DNA of 20,400 bases from CAYHDV01 sp047619465 (GCA_047619465.1 JBLHJW010000014.1:1-20400), one strand, 5' to 3'; positions 7,417 to 14,156 are shown, numbered from the stretch's first letter. Program-made: numbers and translations. The notes: a model not told the origin generated them from the sequence alone.

Positions 7417-7722
7417 TTAAAAAACAAACAGAGAAAGTCCAAGTACTGTTCCTGCTGAGCAAACTATCAATAGAAACTTGTTCAAGACAAGAAGCATTTT
7501 CTCTGTTGATTTAACACCTCCCACTGAGTATATGAAACCTGAGAAGGAAAAGAGTATAATGAATAGACGTCCAAAAAATATCTTCACACCATCTGTGTCG
7601 GCTCCACCAATAAAGTATGCAAATGCAGCGATAGATAGCAAACCTATACCAAGTGCTACTTTTGAGTAGTTCTCACTTACGCCTGTATTGTTTGTTTGAT
7701 TTGAAGTTGAAAGTACTTTCAT
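7417..7722 (-). CDS. Small membrane protein of unknown function
   Basis: 101 residues. The polar N-terminus (1-20) is followed by three hydrophobic segments: about 22-40 (KVALGIGLLSIAAFAYFIGG), 48-67 (FFGRLFIILFSFSGFIYSVG) and 76-101 (LLVLNKFLLIVCSAGTVLGL). The middle segment is preceded by K/R, consistent with a real integral membrane protein. No family recognised. AGAGAAA a few bases before the ATG could be a weak ribosome site; a TTATAA or TATTAT box lies further upstream, so this transcript has a leader. It is convergent with ftsZ. Confidence 0.7.
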   Translation of the reverse strand: MKVLSTSNQTNNTGVSENYSKVALGIGLLSIAAFAYFIGGADTDGVKIFFGRLFIILFSFSGFIYSVGGVKSTEKMLLVLNKFLLIVCSAGTVLGLSLFVF

Positions 7723-7785
7723 GATTTTTTTCTCTGGCTAATTTTTTATAACAATATAATATATATAAACTTTTGTCAATGTATC

Positions 7786-7816
7786 AAAAAAAGCCACGGA
7801 AACATCCGCAGCTTTT
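7786..7816 (-). terminator. Terminator of the 7820-8362 gene
   Basis: Arms 7789-7800 and 7805-7816 with loop AACA. In minus-strand RNA two positions become G.U/U.G wobbles, giving a continuous stem followed by a U run (from A7786-7792). On the plus strand the same positions are A/C mismatches. The hairpin is therefore built for minus-strand transcription. Confidence 0.75.
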
Positions 7817-7819
7817 AAA

Positions 7820-8362
7820 TCATTCAGAAGCAAGAACCTTAACACCTTTTGCAATTAATCTAATTCTGTCCATTCTCTGTTTAGAGTTAGGAAAAGGAAG
7901 CCTTGAAGAACAGATTTTTGTAACAGCATTGAGGTACTCTTCACGATAGTTATCACTTGCAATACTCACACTCTGGAGTGCAAACATGCAAACCTCATCA
8001 TCATTTTCAGGTAGGCCAGAAAAAGAGGTTAACTGTGTTGAAAATTTTGGCATGTAAATCGCTCCACCAAACTCATTTTCTCTTGGTCTTCTTGTGTCCC
8101 ATGAGGTAAGTACATCAGTACCGTTGTAAGTTTTTTCAAGTCTCTCATCTTTCTCTTTACAAAGAGTCATATACTTCTTGTGTTTAGTCTCATCAAAAAT
8201 GTTTCCAACCTTGCATATAAAAGTATCTTCAAATTTGGATGAGCCAAACTCCTTAACACAAATAAAACCTCCAGACCTTTTAATGTCATAGCCAAATAAT
8301 TCAGCATATGAATTGATAACAACCTGAGCATTTTTTACAAGTGTTTCTTTACTTATATTCAT
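7820..8362 (-). CDS. Hypothetical protein, unrecognised
   Basis: 180 residues, soluble, mixed charged composition, no signal peptide or membrane span. The N-terminal part (1-50) looks helical then beta-rich; a central conserved-looking stretch is FGGAIYMPKF (about 98-107) followed by TSFSGLPENDDEV (about 111-123), suggestive of a turn and acidic patch. Four cysteines are scattered and form no metal motif. No family could be named. A TAAATA box about 14 bases before the ATG would make it nearly leaderless. It has its own terminator and is divergent from the thioredoxin reductase gene. Confidence 0.7.
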   Translation of the reverse strand: MNISKETLVKNAQVVINSYAELFGYDIKRSGGFICVKEFGSSKFEDTFICKVGNIFDETKHKKYMTLCKEKDERLEKTYNGTDVLTSWDTRRPRENEFGGAIYMPKFSTQLTSFSGLPENDDEVCMFALQSVSIASDNYREEYLNAVTKICSSRLPFPNSKQRMDRIRLIAKGVKVLASE

Positions 8363-8441
8363 TTATCGATTATTTAGTTTGTATTCAATTTACAAGAAAA
8401 TATAACTTTGTCAAATACTAGATACATGATACTGAGTGAGG

Positions 8442-8447
8442 TATAAT
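8442..8447 (+). promoter_or_regulatory. -10 box of thioredoxin reductase gene (leaderless)
   Basis: TATAAT with first T 13 bases before the ATG at 8455. TTGTCA at 8408-8413 is too far (28-base spacer) to be a normal -35. Confidence 0.6.
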
Positions 8448-8454
8448 AGTCACC

Positions 8455-9417
8455 ATGACTTACGACTTAATTATAATCGGTGGAGGTCCTGCAGGAGCAG
8501 CGGGAGCAGTATACGCCGCACGAAAACAGCTCAAGACACTTATAATAGCCAAAGAGTTTGGAGGACAGTCGGTTGTTTCTGAAAAGATTTTTAACTGGAT
8601 TGGAACTCCAGAGCTTTCCGGTAGCCAACTTGCTGAAGATTTGAAGAATCACGTTGAGTACTACAAAGGTGAATACTTGGATATTCTAACAGGAGAGCTT
8701 GTAGAAAAGGTTGATAAGGTGAACGCCGCAGGGAGAGAGGATGGCCTGGGTCAAAAGTCTGAAGAAGAATTTACTGTAACCACAGATACTGGGAAGGTGC
8801 ATACCTCTAAAGCTGTACTTATAGCTTCTGGGTCGGGACGACGAAAACTATCTGTTCCTGGAGCAGAAGAGTATGACAATAAGGGTATCGTGTACTGCGC
8901 TAGCTGTGACGGACCACTATTCTCTGGTCAGGATGTTGTGGTAGTAGGAGGTGGAAATTCCGGATTTGAAACTGCTGCTCAGCTTCTTGCCTATGCAAAG
9001 TCAGTAACCCTACTACAGCGAAGTAGTGAATATCGAGCTGATCCTATCACTGTAAAGAAAGTTCTATCTCATCCAAACATGAAGGGGGTACTCAATGCAT
9101 CAATTAAAGAAGTGAAGGGTGAAGCCTTTGTAAAAGAAGTTGTCTACACAAACGATTCCGGAGAAGAAATCAGCCTAGCTGTAGGTGGAGTATTTGTTGA
9201 GATAGGACAGATCCCAAATACAGCTCTTGCAGAAGGGTTAGTAGAGCTAGATGATTACAATAAAATAACTATCGACCCATGGACACAGCAGACATCTCTA
9301 CCAGGAGTCTGGGCTGCAGGAGACTGTGCAAATATCCGTTATCACCAAAACAATATCGCAACAGGTGATGCTGTAAAAGCAATCGAAGATATATATCTAT
9401 ATATTCACACAAAATAA
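8455..9417 (+). CDS. trxB: Thioredoxin reductase, AhpF-like flavoprotein
   Basis: FAD-dependent disulfide reductase, 320 residues, the usual low-molecular-weight TrxR length. FAD site IIGGGPAGAAGA (7-18), redox-active C148-A-S-C151 followed by DGPLF, nucleotide site VVGGGNSGFE (163-172) and the second FAD motif VWAAGDCAN (285-293). Several stretches resemble the C-terminal module of alkyl hydroperoxide reductase AhpF more than typical TrxB: CDGPLF, GGGNSG (TrxB usually GGGDSA), VFVEIGQIPNT and NIATGDAVKA. AhpF's extra N-terminal thioredoxin-fold domain is absent. The NADPH-phosphate motif HRRxxxR reads QRSSEYR (188-194), losing the His and the second Arg, so NADH use or relaxed specificity is possible. 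The partner is presumably a thioredoxin or glutaredoxin-like protein outside the window. The terminator follows at once. Confidence 0.92.
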   Translation: MTYDLIIIGGGPAGAAGAVYAARKQLKTLIIAKEFGGQSVVSEKIFNWIGTPELSGSQLAEDLKNHVEYYKGEYLDILTGELVEKVDKVNAAGREDGLGQKSEEEFTVTTDTGKVHTSKAVLIASGSGRRKLSVPGAEEYDNKGIVYCASCDGPLFSGQDVVVVGGGNSGFETAAQLLAYAKSVTLLQRSSEYRADPITVKKVLSHPNMKGVLNASIKEVKGEAFVKEVVYTNDSGEEISLAVGGVFVEIGQIPNTALAEGLVELDDYNKITIDPWTQQTSLPGVWAAGDCANIRYHQNNIATGDAVKAIEDIYLYIHTK

Positions 9418-9446
9418 AAAAACCGACCTAACTGGTCGATTTTTTA
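9416..9446. terminator. Bidirectional terminator, thioredoxin reductase / 9458-9772 gene
   Basis: CGACC/GGTCG stem (9424-9428 with 9434-9438), extended by A7/T6 flanks with one mismatch. T tracts are present in both directions, and it sits between two convergent genes. Confidence 0.8.
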
Positions 9447-9457
9447 CTTGACTGAAT

Positions 9458-9772
9458 CTAATTAAGTAAATTCAGTTGATTCTCAATAGAACGTTTGTAA
9501 CGATCAATCTGAGATTTGACTCTTCTGTTATAGGATTCTTTTTCGGAAGAAATCATCGTCTTCTTCGTGATGTCACGGAGGATCATTGTTTTGATACGAC
9601 TTATCATCTGAGTATGATTATTCTTATAGGTTTTCAAAGCTCGCAGATGTGGGGCTTCCAATGCTTTAATATTATGATGGATCGCCTTGTTAACCTAATC
9701 ATTAAGCTGAACCTTGTAAGCAGCTAACTTCCCATCAAGGTATCTTTTTAGATCTTCTAGTTCTTTACTCAT
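9458..9772 (-). pseudogene. Small basic helical protein gene interrupted by an in-frame TAG
   Basis: On the minus strand an ATG at 9772-9770 opens a frame of 25 codons (MSKELEDLKRYLDGKLAAYK...), stops at TAG 9697-9695, and continues in the same frame for 78 more codons to TAG at 9460-9458. Both halves have the same lysine/arginine-rich helical character without aliphatic membrane runs, and the junction (QLND-stop-VNKAIHHNIKAL) reads as continuous coding sequence. The second half alone could start at a TTG at 9661. TATGTA about 11 bases before the ATG fits the local leaderless promoter pattern, so the upstream ATG looks like the original start. TAG is used as a normal stop by tsaD, valS and the SDR gene here, so genome-wide amber recoding is unlikely. 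Recent nonsense decay, a sequencing error or local readthrough are the options. Family not recognised. Confidence 0.55.
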
Positions 9773-9850
9773 ATCCATACATAGTTTATATATTTACATA
9801 GATAGAGACATATAACTGGTAATTTGTCTACTATTTTTTCTCCTTTGCTA

Positions 9851-9856
9851 TATAAT
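9851..9856 (+). promoter_or_regulatory. -10 box of PSD-like gene (leaderless)
   Basis: TATAAT with first T 12 bases before the ATG at 9863. It lies inside the longer open frame from a TTG at 9824 and is the reason for preferring the 9863 start. Confidence 0.6.
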
Positions 9857-9862
9857 GGTTTT

Positions 9863-10489
9863 ATGAGAAGAATCTATAAGAAAATATTGCCAGTATTTTT
9901 CACTGCTATTATGATTCTAGCTGTATTTGTTAGTTATTTTAATAGGGCCCCTAGCCGCTCTATTCCTAATGGAAATGTTGTCATATCTCCTGCAACAGGT
10001 GACGTAATTCATATTGAAAAAGCAGAGACTAATCAAATATCTTTCCTAAAGAAAGGTTTAGAGAACACTCTAGTGGTTCAAGGCATGGAGCCTCCTTACA
10101 ATATTGTAGTAATTGAGATGGACCCGACAGATGTACATGTTCAGCGAGCGCCGATAGATGGAGAAGTTATCTATCAGGAGCACGTCCCAGGCCAGCACAA
10201 GAATGCTATCTGGTCCAAGAATGTCACAGAGCTCGCAAATGAAAATGAGAAGAATCTAATTGTCATTGAAAATGAAGACCTATCCGTGGGTGTGATCCAA
10301 GTTGCAGGAATCATGGCCCGAAGAATAGTGAGCTATGTATCCCCCACTGATATATTAGAAAAAGGAGAACTCTACGGACGAATTAAACTTGGATCACAAG
10401 TGGTTATAATTCTCCCAGAAATCGTAGAGTTGGATGTAACTCTGGGAGATACGCTAGTGGACGGAGAAAGTATTATCGCACGATATTAA
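9863..10489 (+). CDS. Short phosphatidylserine decarboxylase-like proenzyme
   Basis: PSD proenzymes cleave themselves at a Gly-Ser bond to create a pyruvoyl cofactor, then decarboxylate phosphatidylserine (or a related serine lipid) to the ethanolamine form at the membrane. From ATG 9863 the protein has 208 residues, typical of the short PSD/archaetidylserine type. Features: N-terminal membrane span (about 8-26, KILPVFFTAIMILAVFVSYF), FNRAP (26-30), ISPATGDV (41-48), the hallmark MDPTDVHVQRAPIDGEV (86-102) with D90 and H92, PGQHKNA (109-115), NEKNLIVIE (128-136), QVAGIMARRIV (146-156) and the processing site KLGSQVVIILP (175-185) with G177-S178. All hallmarks are retained, so activity is plausible. 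No phosphatidylserine synthase is in the window, so the substrate may come from a host or neighbour, or differ. It is flanked by terminators and forms a single-gene unit. Confidence 0.78.
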   Translation: MRRIYKKILPVFFTAIMILAVFVSYFNRAPSRSIPNGNVVISPATGDVIHIEKAETNQISFLKKGLENTLVVQGMEPPYNIVVIEMDPTDVHVQRAPIDGEVIYQEHVPGQHKNAIWSKNVTELANENEKNLIVIENEDLSVGVIQVAGIMARRIVSYVSPTDILEKGELYGRIKLGSQVVIILPEIVELDVTLGDTLVDGESIIARY

Positions 10490-10516
10490 AAAAGAGAGAC
10501 AGTTTCTCTCTTTTTT
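10488..10516 (+). terminator. Terminator of the PSD-like gene
   Basis: 12-bp perfect stem (10488-10499 with 10505-10516: A6 GAGAGA with TCTCTC T6), loop CAGTT, beginning inside the TAA stop codon. Confidence 0.85.
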
Positions 10517-10748
10517 AATACGTGAGAAGAGAATTTTATCAATCAATCTATTATTTAAACCCTTGCGATGTATGACGACTTTGTATTTGCGAGGCTTCTC
10601 GAAATCAAACAAAATTAATTAATTGCATGGAAAGGTCTACTAGGACTCTAGTAAGATAATGTGTAGACCCTTATTGAACTCTATAAAAAGGACAAATGAG
10701 ACACTGTAACAAGTTTCTTGTAGACTCGTATGCAACACGACTCTAGCG
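10517..10748. other. Intergenic stretch with inverted repeats and a possible coding relic
   Basis: No complete gene. A short plus-strand frame MYDDFVFARLLEIKQN then TAA (about 10567-10617) reads like the end of a lost protein but cannot be assigned. Further on, a 7-bp inverted repeat GGTCTAC (10634-10640) / GTAGACC (10663-10669) overlaps a second 6-bp one TACTAG (10638-10643) / CTAGTA (10648-10653); the two are mutually exclusive. Both lie about 100 bases upstream of the SDR start. Confidence 0.3.
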
Positions 10749-10754
10749 TATAAT
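10749..10754 (+). promoter_or_regulatory. -10 box of SDR gene (leaderless)
   Basis: TATAAT with first T 12 bases before the ATG at 10761. Confidence 0.6.
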
Positions 10755-10760
10755 ACGAAT

Positions 10761-11663
10761 ATGAATATAAACAAAAAATTTTATGACTGGGTTTTTAAGA
10801 ACATTGAAAGTCAAAAAGACAAAACAGTAATTGTAACAGGTGCTAATTCTGGTATTGGCTACTACACAGCTCTTGGGTTAGCTAGAATGGGTGCAAATGT
10901 AATTATCGCAGGACGAAACAAGCAAAAGATTGATATTGCGATAGAAGAAATGAATCAAGAAGACCTAGAAGGCACGCTTTCGTTTGGACTACTAGATTTA
11001 TCAAGTTTTAAATCAATCAGAGAATTCACAAAAGAATTCAAACAAAAGCATTCTCATTTAGACATGCTCATTAACAACGCAGGTGTAATGATGCCTCCAG
11101 AATCAAAAACTCAAGAAGGATTTGAGTTGCAATTCGGAGTTAACTTTCTTGGTCATTTTTTACTTACAGATTTACTTTATGATAAACTTAAATCAACTCC
11201 AGATTCAAGAGTCGTAACACTAAGTAGTATTGCCCACAGAGATGCAACGATAGATTTTGAGAACCTCAGAATCGAAAAAGCATACGATGCCAAAAGAGAA
11301 TATTATCAAAGTAAATTAGCAGACCTTGTCTTTGCGTTAGAACTAGCAAAAAAGATTAAAGAGAATGGAGATAGTATTACTTCTGTTGCTTGTCACCCAG
11401 GGTTTACACAGACAGAACTACAAAGATATATTGATCCAGAAATTCTCAAAAAGATGAACTTTATGGATACGTGGCAAGGAAGCCTGCCAACCCTGCTGGC
11501 CGCTACTAGCATGAAAGCTAAATCTGGTGAATACTATGGACCTGACGGAGATGGTGAATTCAGTGGTTTTCCTGCGTTAGGAGTAATTGGCGAATCAGCA
11601 GTGGATCCCGAACTTGGAAAGAAACTCTGGTCATTAGCGCAAGATATAATTACCAAGAACTAG
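10761..11663 (+). CDS. Short-chain dehydrogenase/reductase (retinol dehydrogenase-like)
   Basis: NAD(P)-dependent oxidoreductase of the classical SDR family, 300 residues. Rossmann motif TGANSGIG (26-33), DLSS (79-82), NNAG (105-108), N128, catalytic serine in TLSSIAHR (S155/S156) and Y181-x-x-x-K185, then HPGFTQTEL (212-220). Overall layout and the long C-terminal part resemble the retinol dehydrogenase/WW-domain oxidoreductase-like subgroup; physiological substrate unknown. It is the first gene of a block with a photolyase and a SOUL protein. TTA leucine codons are much more frequent here than in ftsA, suggesting a different origin. A roughly 100-bp degenerate copy of its 3' end lies after the photolyase gene. 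Confidence 0.9.
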   Translation: MNINKKFYDWVFKNIESQKDKTVIVTGANSGIGYYTALGLARMGANVIIAGRNKQKIDIAIEEMNQEDLEGTLSFGLLDLSSFKSIREFTKEFKQKHSHLDMLINNAGVMMPPESKTQEGFELQFGVNFLGHFLLTDLLYDKLKSTPDSRVVTLSSIAHRDATIDFENLRIEKAYDAKREYYQSKLADLVFALELAKKIKENGDSITSVACHPGFTQTELQRYIDPEILKKMNFMDTWQGSLPTLLAATSMKAKSGEYYGPDGDGEFSGFPALGVIGESAVDPELGKKLWSLAQDIITKN

Positions 11664-11696
11664 TAAAGACAATTTTAACGTACTCAGCTTTTTTAA

Positions 11697-11702
11697 TATA
11701 AT
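11697..11702 (+). promoter_or_regulatory. -10 box of photolyase gene (leaderless)
   Basis: TATAAT with first T 12 bases before the ATG at 11709; no terminator between the SDR and photolyase genes, so readthrough from the SDR gene is also possible. Confidence 0.55.
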
Positions 11703-11708
11703 AAACTT

Positions 11709-13019
11709 ATGAAAAAACCTCTAACAATCATGTGGTTTCGACGTGACTTACGTTTGAATGACAATCACGCACTCTCAAAAGCGTTACTGGGTAAAGTGCC
11801 TGTATTGCCAATATTTATTTTCGATACTGATATTATAAATATACTACCTAAGGACGATCACCGAATAACGTATATACACAAAGCACTTTCAAATATGAAT
11901 GCCGATTTAGAGAATGATTATAATAGCTCTCTTGCAATTTTTCACGGTAAGCCTATAGATATTTTTGCAGAAATTACCGAGAAATATGATATACAAGATG
12001 TGTATATAAACCACGACTACGAATCGTATGCAAAGAAACGAGACGTAGAAATAGAGAAATATTTAGAGAACCAAGGAGTTAATTTTCATACATACAAAGA
12101 TCAGGTTATTTTTGAAAAATCCGATGTTGTTAAAGACGACAAAAGTCCCTACGTCGTCTATACGCCATATATGAATCGCTGGAAATCAAATTTTAACCCA
12201 AAGGTTGACCTCGTTGAATATGCCTGCGATGTCCAAAACTATACAAAACACAACGAACCCTTCTTGTCTTTGGCAGGTATTGGTTTTGTTGATTCTGTAA
12301 TACCTATGCCCGAGGTGAATGTAGATCAAGATCTGTTGGATCGTTATGGAGCAAGGCGAGATTTCCCAGCACAACCAGGAACTAGTCATGTGGGTACAGC
12401 ACTTCGCTTCGGAACCATCAGTACACGAAAGCTCATGAAGCAAGCGATTACTTCAGTTGACTCAACATTTATGAACGAGCTCATTTGGCGAGAATTTTTC
12501 ATGCAAATACTTTGGCACTTTCCACACACAGCAACCCAAGCGTTTCGAGGAAAATATGATTTTATTCCATGGAGAGATGCCCCAGATGATTTACAAAAAT
12601 GGAAGGATGGGCAAACTGGTTATCCGATGGTAGATGCAGGAATGCGTGAACTAAACACAACAGGATATATGCACAATCGCGTGAGAATGGTGGTGGCAAG
12701 TTTTCTATGTAAACATTTATTAATTGACTGGCGTGAAGGAGAACGTTATTTTGCTGAGAAATTATTTGATTATGAATTATCATCAAATGTAGGAAACTGG
12801 CAATGGTCAGCAGGTTCAGGTGTTGATGCTGCGCCATATTTCCGCGTGTTTAATCCTGAAACCCAAATGAAGAAGTTTGATCCTGAGGGAAAATATGTCA
12901 GGAAATGGGTTCCTGAGTATTTCGGTCTGGGTTACGTGCCAGCAATGATTGAACACAGAGCCGCACGAGAGCGCGCACTTGAAACTTATAAAACAGCTTT
13001 AAATAATCTTGAACAATAA
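11709..13019 (+). CDS. phrB: Deoxyribodipyrimidine photolyase, class I (photolyase/cryptochrome family)
   Basis: FAD enzyme that splits UV-induced cyclobutane pyrimidine dimers with blue-light energy. 436 residues (E. coli PhrB 472). N-terminal antenna domain starts MWFRRDLRLNDNHAL (8-22). The FAD domain has ELIWREFFMQIL (257-268), WKDGQTGYPMVDAGMREL (298-315), MHNRVRMVVASFL (321-333), IDWREGERYF (339-348) and NWQWSAGSGVDAAPYFRVFNP (363-383). The tryptophans aligning with the E. coli electron-transfer triad W306/W359/W382 are W288, W341 and W364, and N360 matches N378, so a repair-competent enzyme is likely. E. coli W338 is Y320 here. Codon choice resembles the SDR gene (many TTA). Photolyases are uncommon in tiny CPR genomes; this suggests a lit habitat and acquisition with its neighbours. 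No clear terminator follows. Confidence 0.94.
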   Translation: MKKPLTIMWFRRDLRLNDNHALSKALLGKVPVLPIFIFDTDIINILPKDDHRITYIHKALSNMNADLENDYNSSLAIFHGKPIDIFAEITEKYDIQDVYINHDYESYAKKRDVEIEKYLENQGVNFHTYKDQVIFEKSDVVKDDKSPYVVYTPYMNRWKSNFNPKVDLVEYACDVQNYTKHNEPFLSLAGIGFVDSVIPMPEVNVDQDLLDRYGARRDFPAQPGTSHVGTALRFGTISTRKLMKQAITSVDSTFMNELIWREFFMQILWHFPHTATQAFRGKYDFIPWRDAPDDLQKWKDGQTGYPMVDAGMRELNTTGYMHNRVRMVVASFLCKHLLIDWREGERYFAEKLFDYELSSNVGNWQWSAGSGVDAAPYFRVFNPETQMKKFDPEGKYVRKWVPEYFGLGYVPAMIEHRAARERALETYKTALNNLEQ

Positions 13020-13144
13020 ATAAATATTTCACTGGTTTTTTTCTCTTAGAACAATAAGTCGCATGATAAGCATGTATTTTAAATTATTTTGTATGAGCTA
13101 CGGAATGCTTCTGCTTTTTTTTCATAATCTTGTTTTTGCTCAAG
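13020..13144 (-). other. Non-coding gap with a possible minus-strand coding relic
   Basis: No complete gene. On the minus strand, from about 13144 down to a TAA near 13081, one frame gives a 21-residue charged tail ending EKKAEAFRSSYKII. It looks like the C-terminus of a lost protein that once lay here in opposite orientation, but it is too short to assign. No terminator for the photolyase gene was found. Confidence 0.2.
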
Positions 13145-13276
13145 GGTGAATTCAGTGGTTTTCCTGCGTTAGGAGTAATTGGTGAATCTGCATTAGATCC
13201 CGAAATTGGAAAGAAGCTATGTTCATTAGCGCATGATACAATTAGAAGTAAGGAACACAGAGTATATTATTTATAA
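13145..13276 (+). pseudogene. 5'-truncated relic of a second SDR gene copy
   Basis: 13145-13246 repeats the 3' end of the upstream SDR gene (11553-11654). The first 38 bases are identical and there are about ten mismatches over roughly 100 bases. The frame is still open and reads GEFSGFPALGVIGESALDPE..., then runs past the original stop to TAA at 13274-13276. Nothing before 13145 matches, so only the last third of a domain remains. Many differences are synonymous or conservative, suggesting a once functional paralogue rather than a recent copy error. It shows that the photolyase gene is bracketed by direct repeats of SDR sequence. Confidence 0.78.
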
Positions 13277-13304
13277 GACAAAAGTTTATCCGATTTACAC
13301 TATT

Positions 13305-14009
13305 ATGATTAAAAAAAATAACAAAAGTAACAATGTTTTCTTAATAATTATAGGAGTCCTTCTGACTGGTTGGCTTCTATACAGCTGGCTTCCAACACGT
13401 AACATCGAAAAGCCTGCCTATACTGTAGTCAGTAAGGCAGATGGGTACGAGATACGATCATACTCACCCTACATTATTGCTGAAACAACCATACTAGATG
13501 TACAAAGCCGAGGTGAGGCAGCTCGAAAAGCTTTCCCTATAGTGGCGGGCTACATTTTTGGAGGTAACACCTCAAAGGATAGGATTGCCATGACAACTCC
13601 AGTGAATACTCAAGGGGGTGATTCGGAAAATATTGCCATGACAGTTCCTGTTAATACCGAAAAAATAGCGATGACAACACCAGTGAATACTGAGGCGTTA
13701 GATAAAAAAGGTAGCTACAAAGTATCTTTCGTTATTCCGAGCAGATATACACTGGAGACCTTACCTACACCCAACGACAGTCGAGTAGAACTTAAAGAGG
13801 TCCCTGCACGCAATATCGCCGTGAAGCGTTTTAGCTGGTCAAGCAGTGAGTCAAAATTTAGTAAACAGGAAACAGAACTTTTACTATCACTTGAGCGGGA
13901 TAATGTTACGACCATCAGTGAGATAAATATTGCCCGCTACAACACTCCTTGGACAATACCTTTTATGCTTAGAAACGAAGTTCAAATTGAGGTGGATTTA
14001 AATATCTAA
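13305..14009 (+). CDS. SOUL family heme-binding protein, membrane-anchored
   Basis: SOUL/HBP proteins bind heme or tetrapyrroles and are found from bacteria to animals. From the ATG at 13305 it has 234 residues: a basic N-terminus (KKNNKSN), a membrane anchor (about 10-29, NVFLIIIGVLLTGWLLYSWL), then the SOUL domain starting KPAYTVVSKADGYEIRSYSP and ending with NEVQIEVDLNI. The family motif kIAMTaPV occurs three times in a row: IAMTTPVNT, IAMTVPVNT and IAMTTPVNT, separated by short linkers. Most members have one or two. The frame extends upstream to an ATG at 13233, but that start lies inside the SDR relic and would bury the membrane anchor, so 13305 is preferred. Likely located on the outer face of the membrane. 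The neighbouring photolyase suggests photo-oxidative stress or tetrapyrrole handling (inference). Confidence 0.86.
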   Translation: MIKKNNKSNNVFLIIIGVLLTGWLLYSWLPTRNIEKPAYTVVSKADGYEIRSYSPYIIAETTILDVQSRGEAARKAFPIVAGYIFGGNTSKDRIAMTTPVNTQGGDSENIAMTVPVNTEKIAMTTPVNTEALDKKGSYKVSFVIPSRYTLETLPTPNDSRVELKEVPARNIAVKRFSWSSSESKFSKQETELLLSLERDNVTTISEINIARYNTPWTIPFMLRNEVQIEVDLNI

Positions 14010-14066
14010 AACAAATTTTGCGATACAGAGTATAGTAAAAAAAATAAAAAAATATTCAGGTAGAAC

Positions 14067-14090
14067 AAAAAACACCTTGAGGTGTTTTTT
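14067..14090 (+). terminator. Terminator of the SOUL gene
   Basis: Perfect 10-bp stem (14067-14076 with 14081-14090: A6 CACC / GGTG T6), loop TTGA. Confidence 0.87.
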
Positions 14091-14156
14091 AGTTTAGTTG
14101 GATGTAAAGCTAAAGGTTGATTTTTAGATTTACAAAACCTTTATAAATTAAGCTTC

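Noticed and set aside
9695..9697. Genome-wide amber recoding
   Set aside because: TAG is the normal terminal stop of tsaD, valS and the SDR gene, and no other gene here has an internal TAG.
9476..9727. Plus-strand open frame over the TAG-interrupted gene
   Set aside because: No promoter or start context; the minus-strand frame has coherent composition, a promoter-like box and a matching terminator.
9824..9862. Upstream TTG start for the PSD-like protein
   Set aside because: The added residues cover the -10 box; ATG 9863 sits 12 bases after TATAAT and begins with the expected basic residues and membrane span.
13233..13304. Upstream ATG start for the SOUL protein
   Set aside because: This ATG lies inside the SDR relic, and the extra residues would precede a proper N-terminal anchor.
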